IMG/VR virus record: IMGVR_UViG_3300036846_000159
Span: 1 to 41,787 of that record
From: a virus
Strand: one strand, 5' to 3'
Length of the DNA stretch: 41,787 nucleotides
In this document: positions 28,508 through 36,129 of the stretch, one piece after another
Layout: each line of letters begins with the position of its first letter
Numbering within the stretch: position 1 is the first letter of the stretch
Notes under the pieces: model-generated
Databases searched by the model: none
The model's input: the letters and a program-made list of their open reading frames with translations, nothing else
Told to the model about the DNA's origin: nothing
Made by a program: the position numbers and the translations under genes

Positions 28508-28761
28508 TGAAAGAGACGCAAGCGGAAGCCCATTACCGCAGAGGCAACCCGATCAACCATTGCGGGGTCTGCGTCTACTACCAGGGTCACCATCGCTGTT
28601 CGAGGGTGATGGGCAACATCAGCCCGTATGGCCTGTCCGACGTCTACCAGCACGAGCAGAACCCCTTCGGCAAGGTGCTGGCGCCGCACGAAGTTACGGC
28701 AGTCAAAATGATGTCGAAAGATGCGGTCGACAGGTCCGCCCAGTATGCGGCGATGTCATGA
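28504..28761 (+). CDS. small Cys-rich protein
   Basis: 85 residues, ATGATG overlapping the portal stop. HCGVCVYYQGHHRCSRVMGN has three Cys and two His in 20 residues, a likely metal site, followed by ISPYGLSDVYQHEQNPFGK and a C-terminal helix. Similar short proteins follow portal genes in related podovirus-like phages; function unknown. Confidence 0.6.
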   Translation: MMKETQAEAHYRRGNPINHCGVCVYYQGHHRCSRVMGNISPYGLSDVYQHEQNPFGKVLAPHEVTAVKMMSKDAVDRSAQYAAMS

Positions 28762-29387
28762 GCTTTGAAGGCGCCAGTAAGGTCTTTTACTTCGACAACG
28801 TGCTGCCTGACGAGGAGCGGCGACGAGTGAACAATCTGCTGTTTAGCGGTGGCGGCTCGGCAGGCTGGACCTTTGGCTGGAAGTCACACACCCAAAAAGA
28901 CGCCTTCTCATTCTGGCACCGGCATTTTGCTGGCTACCTCAAGTTCGAGGACGAGCACTATGACTGCGAGCCGGAGCTGGCGAAGTTTCCACTTCTCCAT
29001 ACTTTCTGGCAGCTGCTTGCGGCCAAGACGCTGCAGGGCCACCGCCTGGTGCGGTGTTACGCCAATGGCCAGGCTTACGGCAGCGACGGCACGCTCCATG
29101 TCGACGCAGCGGCACCGAACAACTACACCTGCGTCTACTACCCACACAGGGAATGGCACCCGGACTGGGCTGGCGAGACGGTGTTTTTCAATCGTGACAG
29201 GACCGACGTGATCGCCACCGTCTACCCGCGGCCAAACCGGCTTGCCGTCTTTGATGGCACGCTGCCTCACGTTGCGCGCGGAGTGTCGCGGACCTGTCCA
29301 GTGCTTCGTGTTACCCTGATGTTCAAAACGGACACACTGGATGATAAGCAAAAAAGCGGAGCAGTTCCTGCTGCAGCGAGTGGCTAA
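28758..29387 (+). CDS. 2OG-Fe(II) oxygenase, prolyl-hydroxylase-like
   Basis: 209 residues from ATG 28758 (ATGA overlap); the frame is open upstream but in the previous gene. The double-stranded beta-helix core is complete: iron ligands H114 and D116 (LHVDAA), GETVFFNRD, then LAVFDGTLPHVARGVS with H171, and a 2-oxoglutarate-binding Arg candidate R184 (LRVTLMF). It would hydroxylate a substrate using 2-oxoglutarate, O2 and Fe(II). It lies inside the head operon, not among DNA genes. The genome also encodes Gly-X-Pro-Gly and Pro-Pro-Gly proteins, which are possible targets. DNA or host targets remain possible. Confidence 0.82.
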   Translation: MSFEGASKVFYFDNVLPDEERRRVNNLLFSGGGSAGWTFGWKSHTQKDAFSFWHRHFAGYLKFEDEHYDCEPELAKFPLLHTFWQLLAAKTLQGHRLVRCYANGQAYGSDGTLHVDAAAPNNYTCVYYPHREWHPDWAGETVFFNRDRTDVIATVYPRPNRLAVFDGTLPHVARGVSRTCPVLRVTLMFKTDTLDDKQKSGAVPAAASG

Positions 29388-29820
29388 TGTTCGTCACTCC
29401 GGCCGGACCTTTTATGAGCATCTGAAGGGCGTCTACGACCTCTTGGAGCGCCGGGGCCTGCCTGACTACGTCTGCAACGCTGGCCTGTTTCATTCAATTT
29501 ACGGCACCAACATTTTTCAGCATCAGTCGGTGTCGCTCGACGATCGCGCCAGCGTCGTCGACGTCATTGGACCTCAAGCCGAGCGGTTGGCTTACGTCTT
29601 CTGCTCCTGCGATCGGCCGCGTGCGCTGGTAGAGGCTGCACGAGGCGGCATGCTTGTCGATCGGCGCAGCAAGGAAGTCATTCTGCTGTCGCAAGCGGAG
29701 TTGCGCGATCTATTGGATATCGAAATTGCCAACCTGCAGGATCAGGGCGGCGGCCCCATGCTCGAAAGGGTGCTCGGGGCCCGGAAGGACGTGGACGTCG
29801 GGAATGTTGTAGATGGATGA
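29341..29820 (+). CDS. HD-like metal-dependent protein (DUF6817-like)
   Basis: 159 residues, overlapping the oxygenase gene by 47 bases. VRHSGRTFYEHLKGVYDLLE and CNAGLFHSIYGTNIF carry spaced His residues (H19, H27, H51) as in HD-type metal-dependent folds; this pattern matches a family I recall as DUF6817. Family members often accompany 2OG oxygenase genes in phages and bacteria; substrate unknown. The C-terminal half is helical. Overlap with the oxygenase implies joint translation and perhaps a shared pathway. Confidence 0.6.
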   Translation: MISKKAEQFLLQRVANVRHSGRTFYEHLKGVYDLLERRGLPDYVCNAGLFHSIYGTNIFQHQSVSLDDRASVVDVIGPQAERLAYVFCSCDRPRALVEAARGGMLVDRRSKEVILLSQAELRDLLDIEIANLQDQGGGPMLERVLGARKDVDVGNVVDG

Positions 29821-31402
29821 AGAACAGGCTTATCTGGATCAGCTGGCTAGGGACACGGCGACGAGCCATGCCCTCCAGCCGATAGGTGGACCGTCGATCG
29901 GCGCGCTGGCGGCGCAAGAGTATGCGCCGCCAATGCCGGACGTCGGTGCGCCACTGGTGTCGGGCGGACCACAGGTTTCGGCTGGCGTGCCGTGGGCCAA
30001 CCGGATGGCCGACATACTGACGACGCGCGCGGCGCAGGACGAAAATTCGCCGGTCCTGTACCGCACTGCCAGTCCATTGGTGAACATCACCCAGCAGGAT
30101 ATCGATAACGCTATTGGTCTCAGTATGGGATTTTCCGGCGGGGGACTGGCAACGAAGGAAGTGTCGCCTGCAAGGTCTGGACTATTCGATCCCACGACTG
30201 GCTTGGCGAGGAAGGGTGCGGCCTACACCAAGGAGGCCCAGGCGATACAGGAGGAGATCGCGGCGGGGCCGAAGGGTGCCGGGCCGCTCGATCTTTCCCA
30301 GCAAAATCTGATCTCGAACGTCGAGCAGCGTCCGCTTGAACGCTACGAGCCGCCGCGTGGCGTGTCGCCACGCTTGACGGAGGCGCTGCAGAACCCGTCG
30401 GTGGTGCAGGGTGTCGAGCAGAGCATGCTGCAGGGTCGGGATCTTTATGGCGCCGATAAATGGTATCACACTGAGCCACTGCGGCAGGCCTTCATCAACG
30501 AGCTGGGCCCGGAACAGGGCACGGTTGCCTTCGCTAAGTACATGGACCACGTCGCGGCAACTTCACCGCGGTCCAGTGTGCCGGAAAACATCCGCAATGC
30601 CTCCTACCAGTACAGCCACGCCCTGGGTGGAACGCCATTGCCGGAACCATTGCCCTATCCCTATGGGCACCTTGCACAGAATTTACATCGGCAGAATTTT
30701 GAAATGCTGACTGCGCCGCAGCCTTCGTCACTTTCAGCGGCGGGAGCACCAGGCACCAAGTGGGATATCTTTGCAAATCCGAAACCGGCGTCGTTCTCGG
30801 AAAATCTGCAGGGCAATTTGGCGCCGGTCACGGTCGACACTCACGCCTTCCGCAACATCGGCATGCGAACCGACGACCCGCGTTTTCTCGGCACTTCACT
30901 CCAAACGATTTACAAGCCGGGCAAGGATCCTGCCGTGGACAGCCTGGTGCAACGGTTCGGTGAAGTGCGGGGCAACAAGGTGACCTTCCGGCCGCAGCAG
31001 TTGCTGGCAGAGGGCAAGCTGACAATGGACGAGGCCAAGGGCATTCCGTCGTTCTGGGCCTCCAAGCCTAACCCCAACGAGTATGCTGCAGCGGAACGGC
31101 TCTATGCGGACCTCGGCGCCAAGCACGGCATGGCACCGGCAGACGCCCAGGCCGCGGGCTGGGCCGGTGCAGGGGAGTTGACGGGGCTCGGCTCGGCGCC
31201 GACCCACACCTTCCCTGAACTGTTCAACGAGCGAGTGTTGTTTACAGCGAAAATGCGTGGCGAAAACCCGAGTAAGACCCTGAGTGACTTCATTACTGGC
31301 AAGCGAGCGCTATTGTCGATCGGCGGGCTCGCTCCGGCAAGCATGGCAACAATGGGTTCGCTCGCTCGACAGAACAATCTTCAACCTGAGGAGAACTACT
31401 GA
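29813..31402 (+). CDS. large hypothetical virion-associated protein
   Basis: 529 residues, overlapping the previous gene by 8 bases. The start is Pro/Gly-rich. The middle has GRDLYGADKWYHTEPLRQAF and MDHVAATSPRSSVPENIRNA; the C-terminal third includes VTVDTHAFRNIGMRTDDPRF, a helical AAERLYADLGAKHGMAPADA segment, and THTFPELFNERVLFTAKMRG. These look like a folded enzymatic or binding domain that I cannot name with certainty. A Gly-rich hydrophobic end (LLSIGGLAPASMATMG) follows. Position between oxygenase pair and decoration genes suggests a protein packaged in the head. Confidence 0.55.
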   Translation: MDEEQAYLDQLARDTATSHALQPIGGPSIGALAAQEYAPPMPDVGAPLVSGGPQVSAGVPWANRMADILTTRAAQDENSPVLYRTASPLVNITQQDIDNAIGLSMGFSGGGLATKEVSPARSGLFDPTTGLARKGAAYTKEAQAIQEEIAAGPKGAGPLDLSQQNLISNVEQRPLERYEPPRGVSPRLTEALQNPSVVQGVEQSMLQGRDLYGADKWYHTEPLRQAFINELGPEQGTVAFAKYMDHVAATSPRSSVPENIRNASYQYSHALGGTPLPEPLPYPYGHLAQNLHRQNFEMLTAPQPSSLSAAGAPGTKWDIFANPKPASFSENLQGNLAPVTVDTHAFRNIGMRTDDPRFLGTSLQTIYKPGKDPAVDSLVQRFGEVRGNKVTFRPQQLLAEGKLTMDEAKGIPSFWASKPNPNEYAAAERLYADLGAKHGMAPADAQAAGWAGAGELTGLGSAPTHTFPELFNERVLFTAKMRGENPSKTLSDFITGKRALLSIGGLAPASMATMGSLARQNNLQPEENY

Positions 31403-32175
31403 TGGCCCAAAGCGCACTGACCGTTACCCCTGAAAACCCAAGCCCGCCGACTAACATTCCGTCGACCGGCGCAACGCCGCCCAACCCGCCGAACTACATG
31501 AGACGCAGTGTCGGCCCGCCGCCCGATATCATCACCAACCCGCCGCCCTTCTATGACGACGGCGCGGCAGGATCGCTGATCGTGTTTGCTGCCAACGTCG
31601 CCGCCCTGGCGTCGGGCACCACGGCTGCCGACAACAACACTGGCAGCACACCAGGCAACGTGGCAACGGCAGCCGGAGGCACTGGCTTCAACAGTGTCGC
31701 GGGCACTTTCCCAGGCGCGGCCGCGGGTGCCGTTCCGGCATCGAGCAGCGTGGCGCACGAGGGCGCGGGCACCGAAACCTCGTTCGCGCAAAGCTACGGC
31801 GGCAACATCTACGCGCCGATCCCGCTGGTGATGACGGGTGTTGGTCCGGCGGCGACACCAGCATCTATTCTTGCTGGGCCGAATGCCTCGCATGCGTCGT
31901 CGCTGTCGCCTGCGACTAACCCGACGCTGACGAGCCTGGGCACACCGTCAACCGTTTCCGGTGCAGGCACGGTGTCGCAGACCGTCACCGGCACTGGCTT
32001 CACCAGGCAGAGCGTCATCTACGTCAATGGCGTGGCGCAGGCGACGACGTTCAACTCGGCGACATCACTGACAGCAGCAGCCGTGACCAAGAAGGCCACG
32101 GCCGGGACTTGGCCGGTCACGGTCGTTACCGGCGGCGTCGTCACCACTGCGGCCCAAACATGGACATTCACATGA
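31402..32175 (+). CDS. virion surface protein with IPT/TIG-like C-terminal domain
   Basis: 257 residues. Pro-rich N-terminus (about 1-50), Ala/Gly/Thr-rich middle, and a C-terminal Ig-like domain of about 80 residues: PTLTSLGTPSTVSGAGTVSQ, then GTGFTRQSVIYVNGVAQAT and AGTWPVTVVTGGVVTTAAQT, the repeating-strand pattern of IPT/TIG or Big domains. Such domains decorate phage heads or tails and bind carbohydrate weakly. It is followed by more beta-rich proteins, a likely capsid-decoration block. Confidence 0.65.
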   Translation: MAQSALTVTPENPSPPTNIPSTGATPPNPPNYMRRSVGPPPDIITNPPPFYDDGAAGSLIVFAANVAALASGTTAADNNTGSTPGNVATAAGGTGFNSVAGTFPGAAAGAVPASSSVAHEGAGTETSFAQSYGGNIYAPIPLVMTGVGPAATPASILAGPNASHASSLSPATNPTLTSLGTPSTVSGAGTVSQTVTGTGFTRQSVIYVNGVAQATTFNSATSLTAAAVTKKATAGTWPVTVVTGGVVTTAAQTWTFT

Positions 32176-32429
32176 GCACCGAGAAAAAACCTCCGCCCGA
32201 GGATCTACCGCCCGCAACTGAGCTGCCGCGCTGGGGGAGCATCAACGAGCCTCCGGGCAGTGACGTCTATTCCCACTTATCGCGCCCCCCGCCACCCAAA
32301 CCAGAGATGCCGCCTGCGGTCCCGCAGAAGGCCGAGCACGACGAGGAAGAAGTCGAGCCGACGCATTCGCGGAAAAAGGCCGAGCGCGACGAGGACGAAG
32401 TCGAGCCGACGCACAAGCGGAGGAAGTAG
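32172..32429 (+). CDS. small charged Pro-rich protein with internal repeat
   Basis: 85 residues from ATG 32172 (ATGA overlap). After a Pro-rich half, the end carries two copies of a 17-residue unit, KAEHDEEEVEPTHSRKK and KAERDEDEVEPTHKRRK. No domain recognised; the chain is probably disordered. Its place among decoration-type genes suggests a virion-associated linker or assembly factor. Confidence 0.55.
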   Translation: MSTEKKPPPEDLPPATELPRWGSINEPPGSDVYSHLSRPPPPKPEMPPAVPQKAEHDEEEVEPTHSRKKAERDEDEVEPTHKRRK

Positions 32430-32432
32430 GTC

Positions 32433-32852
32433 ATGGCGATCGTCTATAGCGACACCCTGAAGACCAACCGCATGCAGCTGGTAGCCGATCTCGTTGCCGG
32501 TAAGGTTGCCGCGGCATCGACCGGCACGGCGACGGCCGGGCAATTAGTGATCGGTACCGCCTCGCTGGCTGGTGCGGTTGGTGTGTTGGCAACGATTGCG
32601 TTGACGACGGCACCCTTCACGGTTTCCGGTTCCGGCACCGTGATTGCAACACTGGCTGGTGTGCCGTTGTCGGTTGCGGCCTCGGCCACCGGCACCGCGG
32701 CTAAGGCCGAGCTTCGCCAGAACAACGGCACCACCGTGATCGCCTCAGGCCTCACCGTCGGCACCTCTGGCAGTGACATCAATCTGACGTCGACTTCGAT
32801 TACGTCGGGTCAGACCGTCACCGTCACCTCCGGCACGATTACCCATGGTTAG
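32433..32852 (+). CDS. beta-rich structural protein, decoration candidate
   Basis: 139 residues. MAIVYSDTLKTNRMQLVADL opens the chain, followed by a Thr/Ala/Gly/Val-rich beta region (GTASLAGAVGVLATIALTTA) and a final SGSDINLTSTSITSGQTVTV strand pattern. Similar short proteins in Bradyrhizobium-type phages are virion proteins. The call rests on composition and position between portal and capsid genes. Confidence 0.6.
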   Translation: MAIVYSDTLKTNRMQLVADLVAGKVAAASTGTATAGQLVIGTASLAGAVGVLATIALTTAPFTVSGSGTVIATLAGVPLSVAASATGTAAKAELRQNNGTTVIASGLTVGTSGSDINLTSTSITSGQTVTVTSGTITHG

Positions 32853-32855
32853 GCG

Positions 32856-33218
32856 ATGGCGTTCCTCAATTCATGTCGCTTTGTGCCGACGGCCGGAGGC
32901 ACGACCGATTGGACCTACAGCTCCACCGTAGGCGGGTTTCAAAGCCCGCAAGCGGCTGGCGCGGTCAACGCTACGCCGTACAGCATTCGCGCCGAGAGTG
33001 CGGACGGTTCGCAATGGGAAGACGCGCAGGGGAATTTTAGCTCTGCCGGTGCGGGCTCGTTTGCGCGCACTGTGGTGCTGTACAACTCTAGTGGTACCGG
33101 GACTGGCGCCGGACAGACGGGAGCAGGTACCAAGATAAGTTTCGGCGCGGCACCGCAAGTTCAAGTCGTCGCGCTGAACGAGGATCTACTGGCACTGACA
33201 GACGGCGGCACGTTTTAA
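32856..33218 (+). CDS. beta-rich structural protein
   Basis: 120 residues. RFVPTAGGTTDWTYSSTVGG and DGSQWEDAQGNFSSAGAGSF resemble short head-fibre or tail proteins of proteobacterial phages, and the C-terminus LLALTDGGTF resembles that of the tail-fibre adaptor at 7716. It is followed without gap by the long repeat protein and may attach it to the head. Confidence 0.6.
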   Translation: MAFLNSCRFVPTAGGTTDWTYSSTVGGFQSPQAAGAVNATPYSIRAESADGSQWEDAQGNFSSAGAGSFARTVVLYNSSGTGTGAGQTGAGTKISFGAAPQVQVVALNEDLLALTDGGTF

Positions 33219-33221
33219 GCC

Positions 33222-35144
33222 ATGGCATTCGGTGGGCTCAAGGGCACACTAACAGGCGGCGCCACTAGCATCGTTGCCAGCAATCCGATTACTGGCTCCG
33301 TCGTCGTTGCCGTCGGCGATCTGATCTTCGTTGTTGGTGCCGAGCAGACCAGCAATACGCTGGGGACTTGTACCGACAACCTCGGCAACACCTACACGGC
33401 GCAGAATGCAGGCACGTTATCTTCCACCATCATCGCCGGACGCGCGCACTACTCTCGGGTCACTGTTGCCGGTACCCTGACCACGATCACCTACACCGCC
33501 ACAGCCAGCGCTCATGATTGCGCCTTCTCAGCAGCGGTGATCGAGGGGCCATTTGCGGCCCCGCCGATAGACGTTAACGTCGCAAATAATACAGGTCAGA
33601 TCACTTCCCCGTACACTGGCCCCGCCACGGGAACGCTGTCGCAGGCAAGCGAAGTAGTCATCGCTTGGTGCGTTTGGAATAAAGCGACAGCCCGTACTGC
33701 CACCGCGCCGAATTTGCTAGCGCTGAATACGCTGACAAGCGCCAATGCTGATTCTGCGATCGGTTATCAACTGGTTAGTTCCACTGCCTCAGTTGCTCCG
33801 GTTTTTGCTTCAGGTTCCAATCCTTCCGACGCGGTCATGGGCACCGCCTCGTTTAAGGCGGGCCCTAATTCCTGCACCTTGGCGACGACGGAAGCGACAG
33901 ACGCAGTCGCCTTCGCTGGCCAGGTCGTCATCTCGGCGGCATTGGCGACGACAGAAGCGACAGACACTGCGCTGCTCTGGGTTTCGCAGCCCTGGACCGA
34001 TATTTACAGCAGTACGACGCTCGATCTGCTGGCGGTCGGACAGCGGACGAGCTTCGCGTCTGCCAATTCTGGAACGCTGGCGACGACGGAAGCAACTGAC
34101 GCGGCGTCTTTCAGTGGCCGTGTTGAATGGCTTGCTACGCTGGCGACAACTGAGGCGGCAGACGTTGCAGCCTTCGCTGGCTTCGTCGGCGTCAGCGGTA
34201 CGCTAGCGACAACTGAAGCGCAGGACATCGCGGCGTTTGCCGGTGACGTCAAAATCTCGGCAACGCTGGCGACGACGGAAGCGACAGATATTGCGGCCTT
34301 CGCTGGCCAGGTCGTCATCTCGGCGGCATTGGCGACGACGGAAGCGCAGGATCACGCCGCCTTTGCGGGCGACGTCAAGATCTCGGCGGCGCTGGCGACG
34401 ACTGAAACGACGGACGTCGCGGTCTTCAACGGCGACGTCAAGATCTCGGCGACATTTGCGACAACCGAGGCCCAGGATGTCGCCGCCTTCATCGGCGGTC
34501 CTGTCATCTCGGCAACCCTGGCGACGACCGAAGGCCAGGACACCGCCGCCTTCGTCGGCCTGGTCGCGATCCCCGGCACCCTGGCAGTCACCGAGGCCCA
34601 GGACGTCGCCGCCTTCGCAGGCGCCGGGACGTTCCCGACCATCACCGGCACTCTGGCGACGACGGAGGCGACCGACGCCGCAGCCTTTGCCGGTGACGTC
34701 AAGATTGCGGCAGCGCTGGCGACGACCGAGACGCAAGATCATGCCGTCTTCACCGGCAGTGTCATCGTTTCCGGCACGCTGGCGACGACTGAGACGCAAG
34801 ACCATGCCGTCTTTGCCGGTAGTGTTGTCGTCTCTGGTCCGCTCGCGACAACCGAGCTGCCGGATGTCGCGGCCTTCACTGGCAGCGTCGTCGTCTCGGG
34901 CGCGCTGGTAACGACTGAAGCCCCGGACGCCGCGGCGTTCAGCGGCACGGTGATGACCGGGGTCGGTGCCGTCCTGGCGACGATCGAGGCCGGGGACATC
35001 GTGGTCTTTAACGGCAGCGTCACCATTGCCCCGGTGCAGGTCACGTTTGCAGTCATCGAGGTGCCGGATCGGGCCAGCTTTGATGTGGTGCCGCAGATGG
35101 AATTGAATTTTGGACGCAAGGCCTACCGGCCCAATCGATGGTGA
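33222..35144 (+). CDS. long tandem-repeat virion fibre protein
   Basis: 640 residues. Residues 1-215 form a beta-rich N-terminal domain (VVVAVGDLIFVVGAEQTSNT). From about residue 219 there are some 18 repeats of a 21-residue unit, LATTEAxDxAAFxGxVxISA, one of them interrupted by a non-repeat insertion of about 25 residues (around 33970-34070). The end (MELNFGRKAYRPNRW) is basic. The repeats likely form a beta-solenoid or extended fibre on the virion. Similar ATTEA.D repeats occur in rhizobial phages. Confidence 0.7.
   Translation: MAFGGLKGTLTGGATSIVASNPITGSVVVAVGDLIFVVGAEQTSNTLGTCTDNLGNTYTAQNAGTLSSTIIAGRAHYSRVTVAGTLTTITYTATASAHDCAFSAAVIEGPFAAPPIDVNVANNTGQITSPYTGPATGTLSQASEVVIAWCVWNKATARTATAPNLLALNTLTSANADSAIGYQLVSSTASVAPVFASGSNPSDAVMGTASFKAGPNSCTLATTEATDAVAFAGQVVISAALATTEATDTALLWVSQPWTDIYSSTTLDLLAVGQRTSFASANSGTLATTEATDAASFSGRVEWLATLATTEAADVAAFAGFVGVSGTLATTEAQDIAAFAGDVKISATLATTEATDIAAFAGQVVISAALATTEAQDHAAFAGDVKISAALATTETTDVAVFNGDVKISATFATTEAQDVAAFIGGPVISATLATTEGQDTAAFVGLVAIPGTLAVTEAQDVAAFAGAGTFPTITGTLATTEATDAAAFAGDVKIAAALATTETQDHAVFTGSVIVSGTLATTETQDHAVFAGSVVVSGPLATTELPDVAAFTGSVVVSGALVTTEAPDAAAFSGTVMTGVGAVLATIEAGDIVVFNGSVTIAPVQVTFAVIEVPDRASFDVVPQMELNFGRKAYRPNRW
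33880..35085 (+). repeat. 63-bp coding tandem repeats
   Basis: About 18 diverged copies of a 63-bp unit beginning CTGGCGACGACGGAAGC. Divergence grows towards the 3' end, while some central copies share long identical stretches, as expected for recent duplication or gene conversion. Confidence 0.85.
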
Positions 35145-35150
35145 GGAAAA

Positions 35151-35333
35151 ATGGGAATGCCAGTTACGACGGTCGCCAGTGGCGGCCTGCCGGTGGTCGA
35201 CGTCGCAGTCGACGCTGGTGCGCTCAAGAAGCTAGGCACGCCAGTCAGCGAGGTGGCCAACGGCACCAGGGTGACCAAGGTGACGGCGCCCGCGCCAGGT
35301 CTGCCGGTGCTCTATGTGACGCCGCCGCTATGA
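35151..35333 (+). CDS. small hypothetical protein
   Basis: 60 residues, RBS GAGGAAAA before ATG 35151. MGMPVTTVASGGLPVVDVAV followed by LGTPVSEVANGTRVTKVTAP forms two similar beta units. Short proteins of this style follow repeat-fibre genes in rhizobial phages. Function unknown. Confidence 0.6.
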   Translation: MGMPVTTVASGGLPVVDVAVDAGALKKLGTPVSEVANGTRVTKVTAPAPGLPVLYVTPPL

Positions 35334-35485
35334 AGCGATTGCCGATTGTCCGTCATATCCGTTGGCTGATTTGGGCATGGCGCGTTGAGCAGCATTATGA
35401 GATGTGGCGAACCATTGGCTCGCTTCCAGTCAACCGGCATCTCGATGATCAGATGCTGGATGCTATCTGGCGGGGCGAGCGATGA
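35330..35485 (+). CDS. small basic Trp-rich protein
   Basis: 51 residues from ATG 35330 (ATGA overlap with the previous stop): MKRLPIVRHIRWLIWAWRVE, then HYEMWRTIGSLPVNRHLDDQ. Five Trp in 51 residues and an amphipathic N-terminal helix suggest membrane or protein contact. It ends in an ATGA overlap with the next gene. No family recognised. Confidence 0.55.
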   Translation: MKRLPIVRHIRWLIWAWRVEQHYEMWRTIGSLPVNRHLDDQMLDAIWRGER

Positions 35486-35793
35486 GTAGCGTTAGACTAA
35501 TCGAGGTCGAGCCCGGCAAGTGGCGGGTTTACCGGCCACCGTTAATGGTTCGTAAGTCTAACAACGTGCCGCTGCCCTACGTGATCTCCGACATCATGCC
35601 GCCGACCGAACAAGTCGACGGCAGGTTCTACACTTCAAAGCGCGCCTTCCGCGCCGTCGGCCGCGCGCTCGGCCTGACCGAGGTCGGCAACGAGAAGCTG
35701 CCGCCGAAGGTTCGCACCGTGAACACCGCGGAACAGAAGCGAGCCCGCTGCGAGACGATCAAGGCGGCGATCGAAAGGTACCGATCTCGATGA
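35482..35793 (+). CDS. hypothetical protein
   Basis: 103 residues, ATGA overlaps at both ends. Core IEVEPGKWRVYRPP, then DGRFYTSKRAFRAVGRALGL followed by TEVGNEKL is a pattern found in small phage proteins next to capsid genes. C-terminal Arg-rich helix. Function unknown. Confidence 0.6.
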   Translation: MSSVRLIEVEPGKWRVYRPPLMVRKSNNVPLPYVISDIMPPTEQVDGRFYTSKRAFRAVGRALGLTEVGNEKLPPKVRTVNTAEQKRARCETIKAAIERYRSR

Positions 35794-35993
35794 GGGAACT
35801 GCCGACTATGCACCCCAATGCGATCTTGGCGGCGTGGGTCGAAATGCGGAACCGCGGTCAATATTACATTGGCCAGCTGGGTGGCCCGCCACTGCACATC
35901 GACGACTGGAAGAAGCGGGAACTGGAGCGCTACGATGCCGAGCACATCCGCCAAGCAACGCCGCACCATGCAGGCCGCGGCCCACGATCCTGA
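35790..35993 (+). CDS. hypothetical protein
   Basis: 67 residues, ATGA overlap with the previous gene. MHPNAILAAWVEMRNRGQYY, then IDDWKKRELERYDAEHIRQ. The 3' end (35935-35993) overlaps the next gene in another frame, and its last 15 residues look less protein-like. Function unknown. Confidence 0.5.
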   Translation: MRELPTMHPNAILAAWVEMRNRGQYYIGQLGGPPLHIDDWKKRELERYDAEHIRQATPHHAGRGPRS

Positions 35994-36111
35994 ATTTGCT
36001 AAGAAAGTCGGTATTCCTCAGTCTGTTGCCCGCGACTTTTACGAGGCTGACCAGCGCAAGGGGCGCCGCGCTTCGATCAAGAAGGTCTTCGACAAAGTGC
36101 GCCACAAGTAA
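35935..36111 (+). CDS. small basic phage protein
   Basis: 58 residues from ATG 35935, GGAG seven bases upstream. MPSTSAKQRRTMQAAAHDPE followed by FAKKVGIPQSVARDFYEADQ is a very common small phage protein pattern (often 'PSKSKAQ...AHDP.FAKK.GIPQSVA.DF'), function unknown. It overlaps the preceding gene by 59 bases and precedes the scaffold. Confidence 0.7.
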   Translation: MPSTSAKQRRTMQAAAHDPEFAKKVGIPQSVARDFYEADQRKGRRASIKKVFDKVRHK

Positions 36112-36129
36112 CCCACCGGAGAACGAGCA

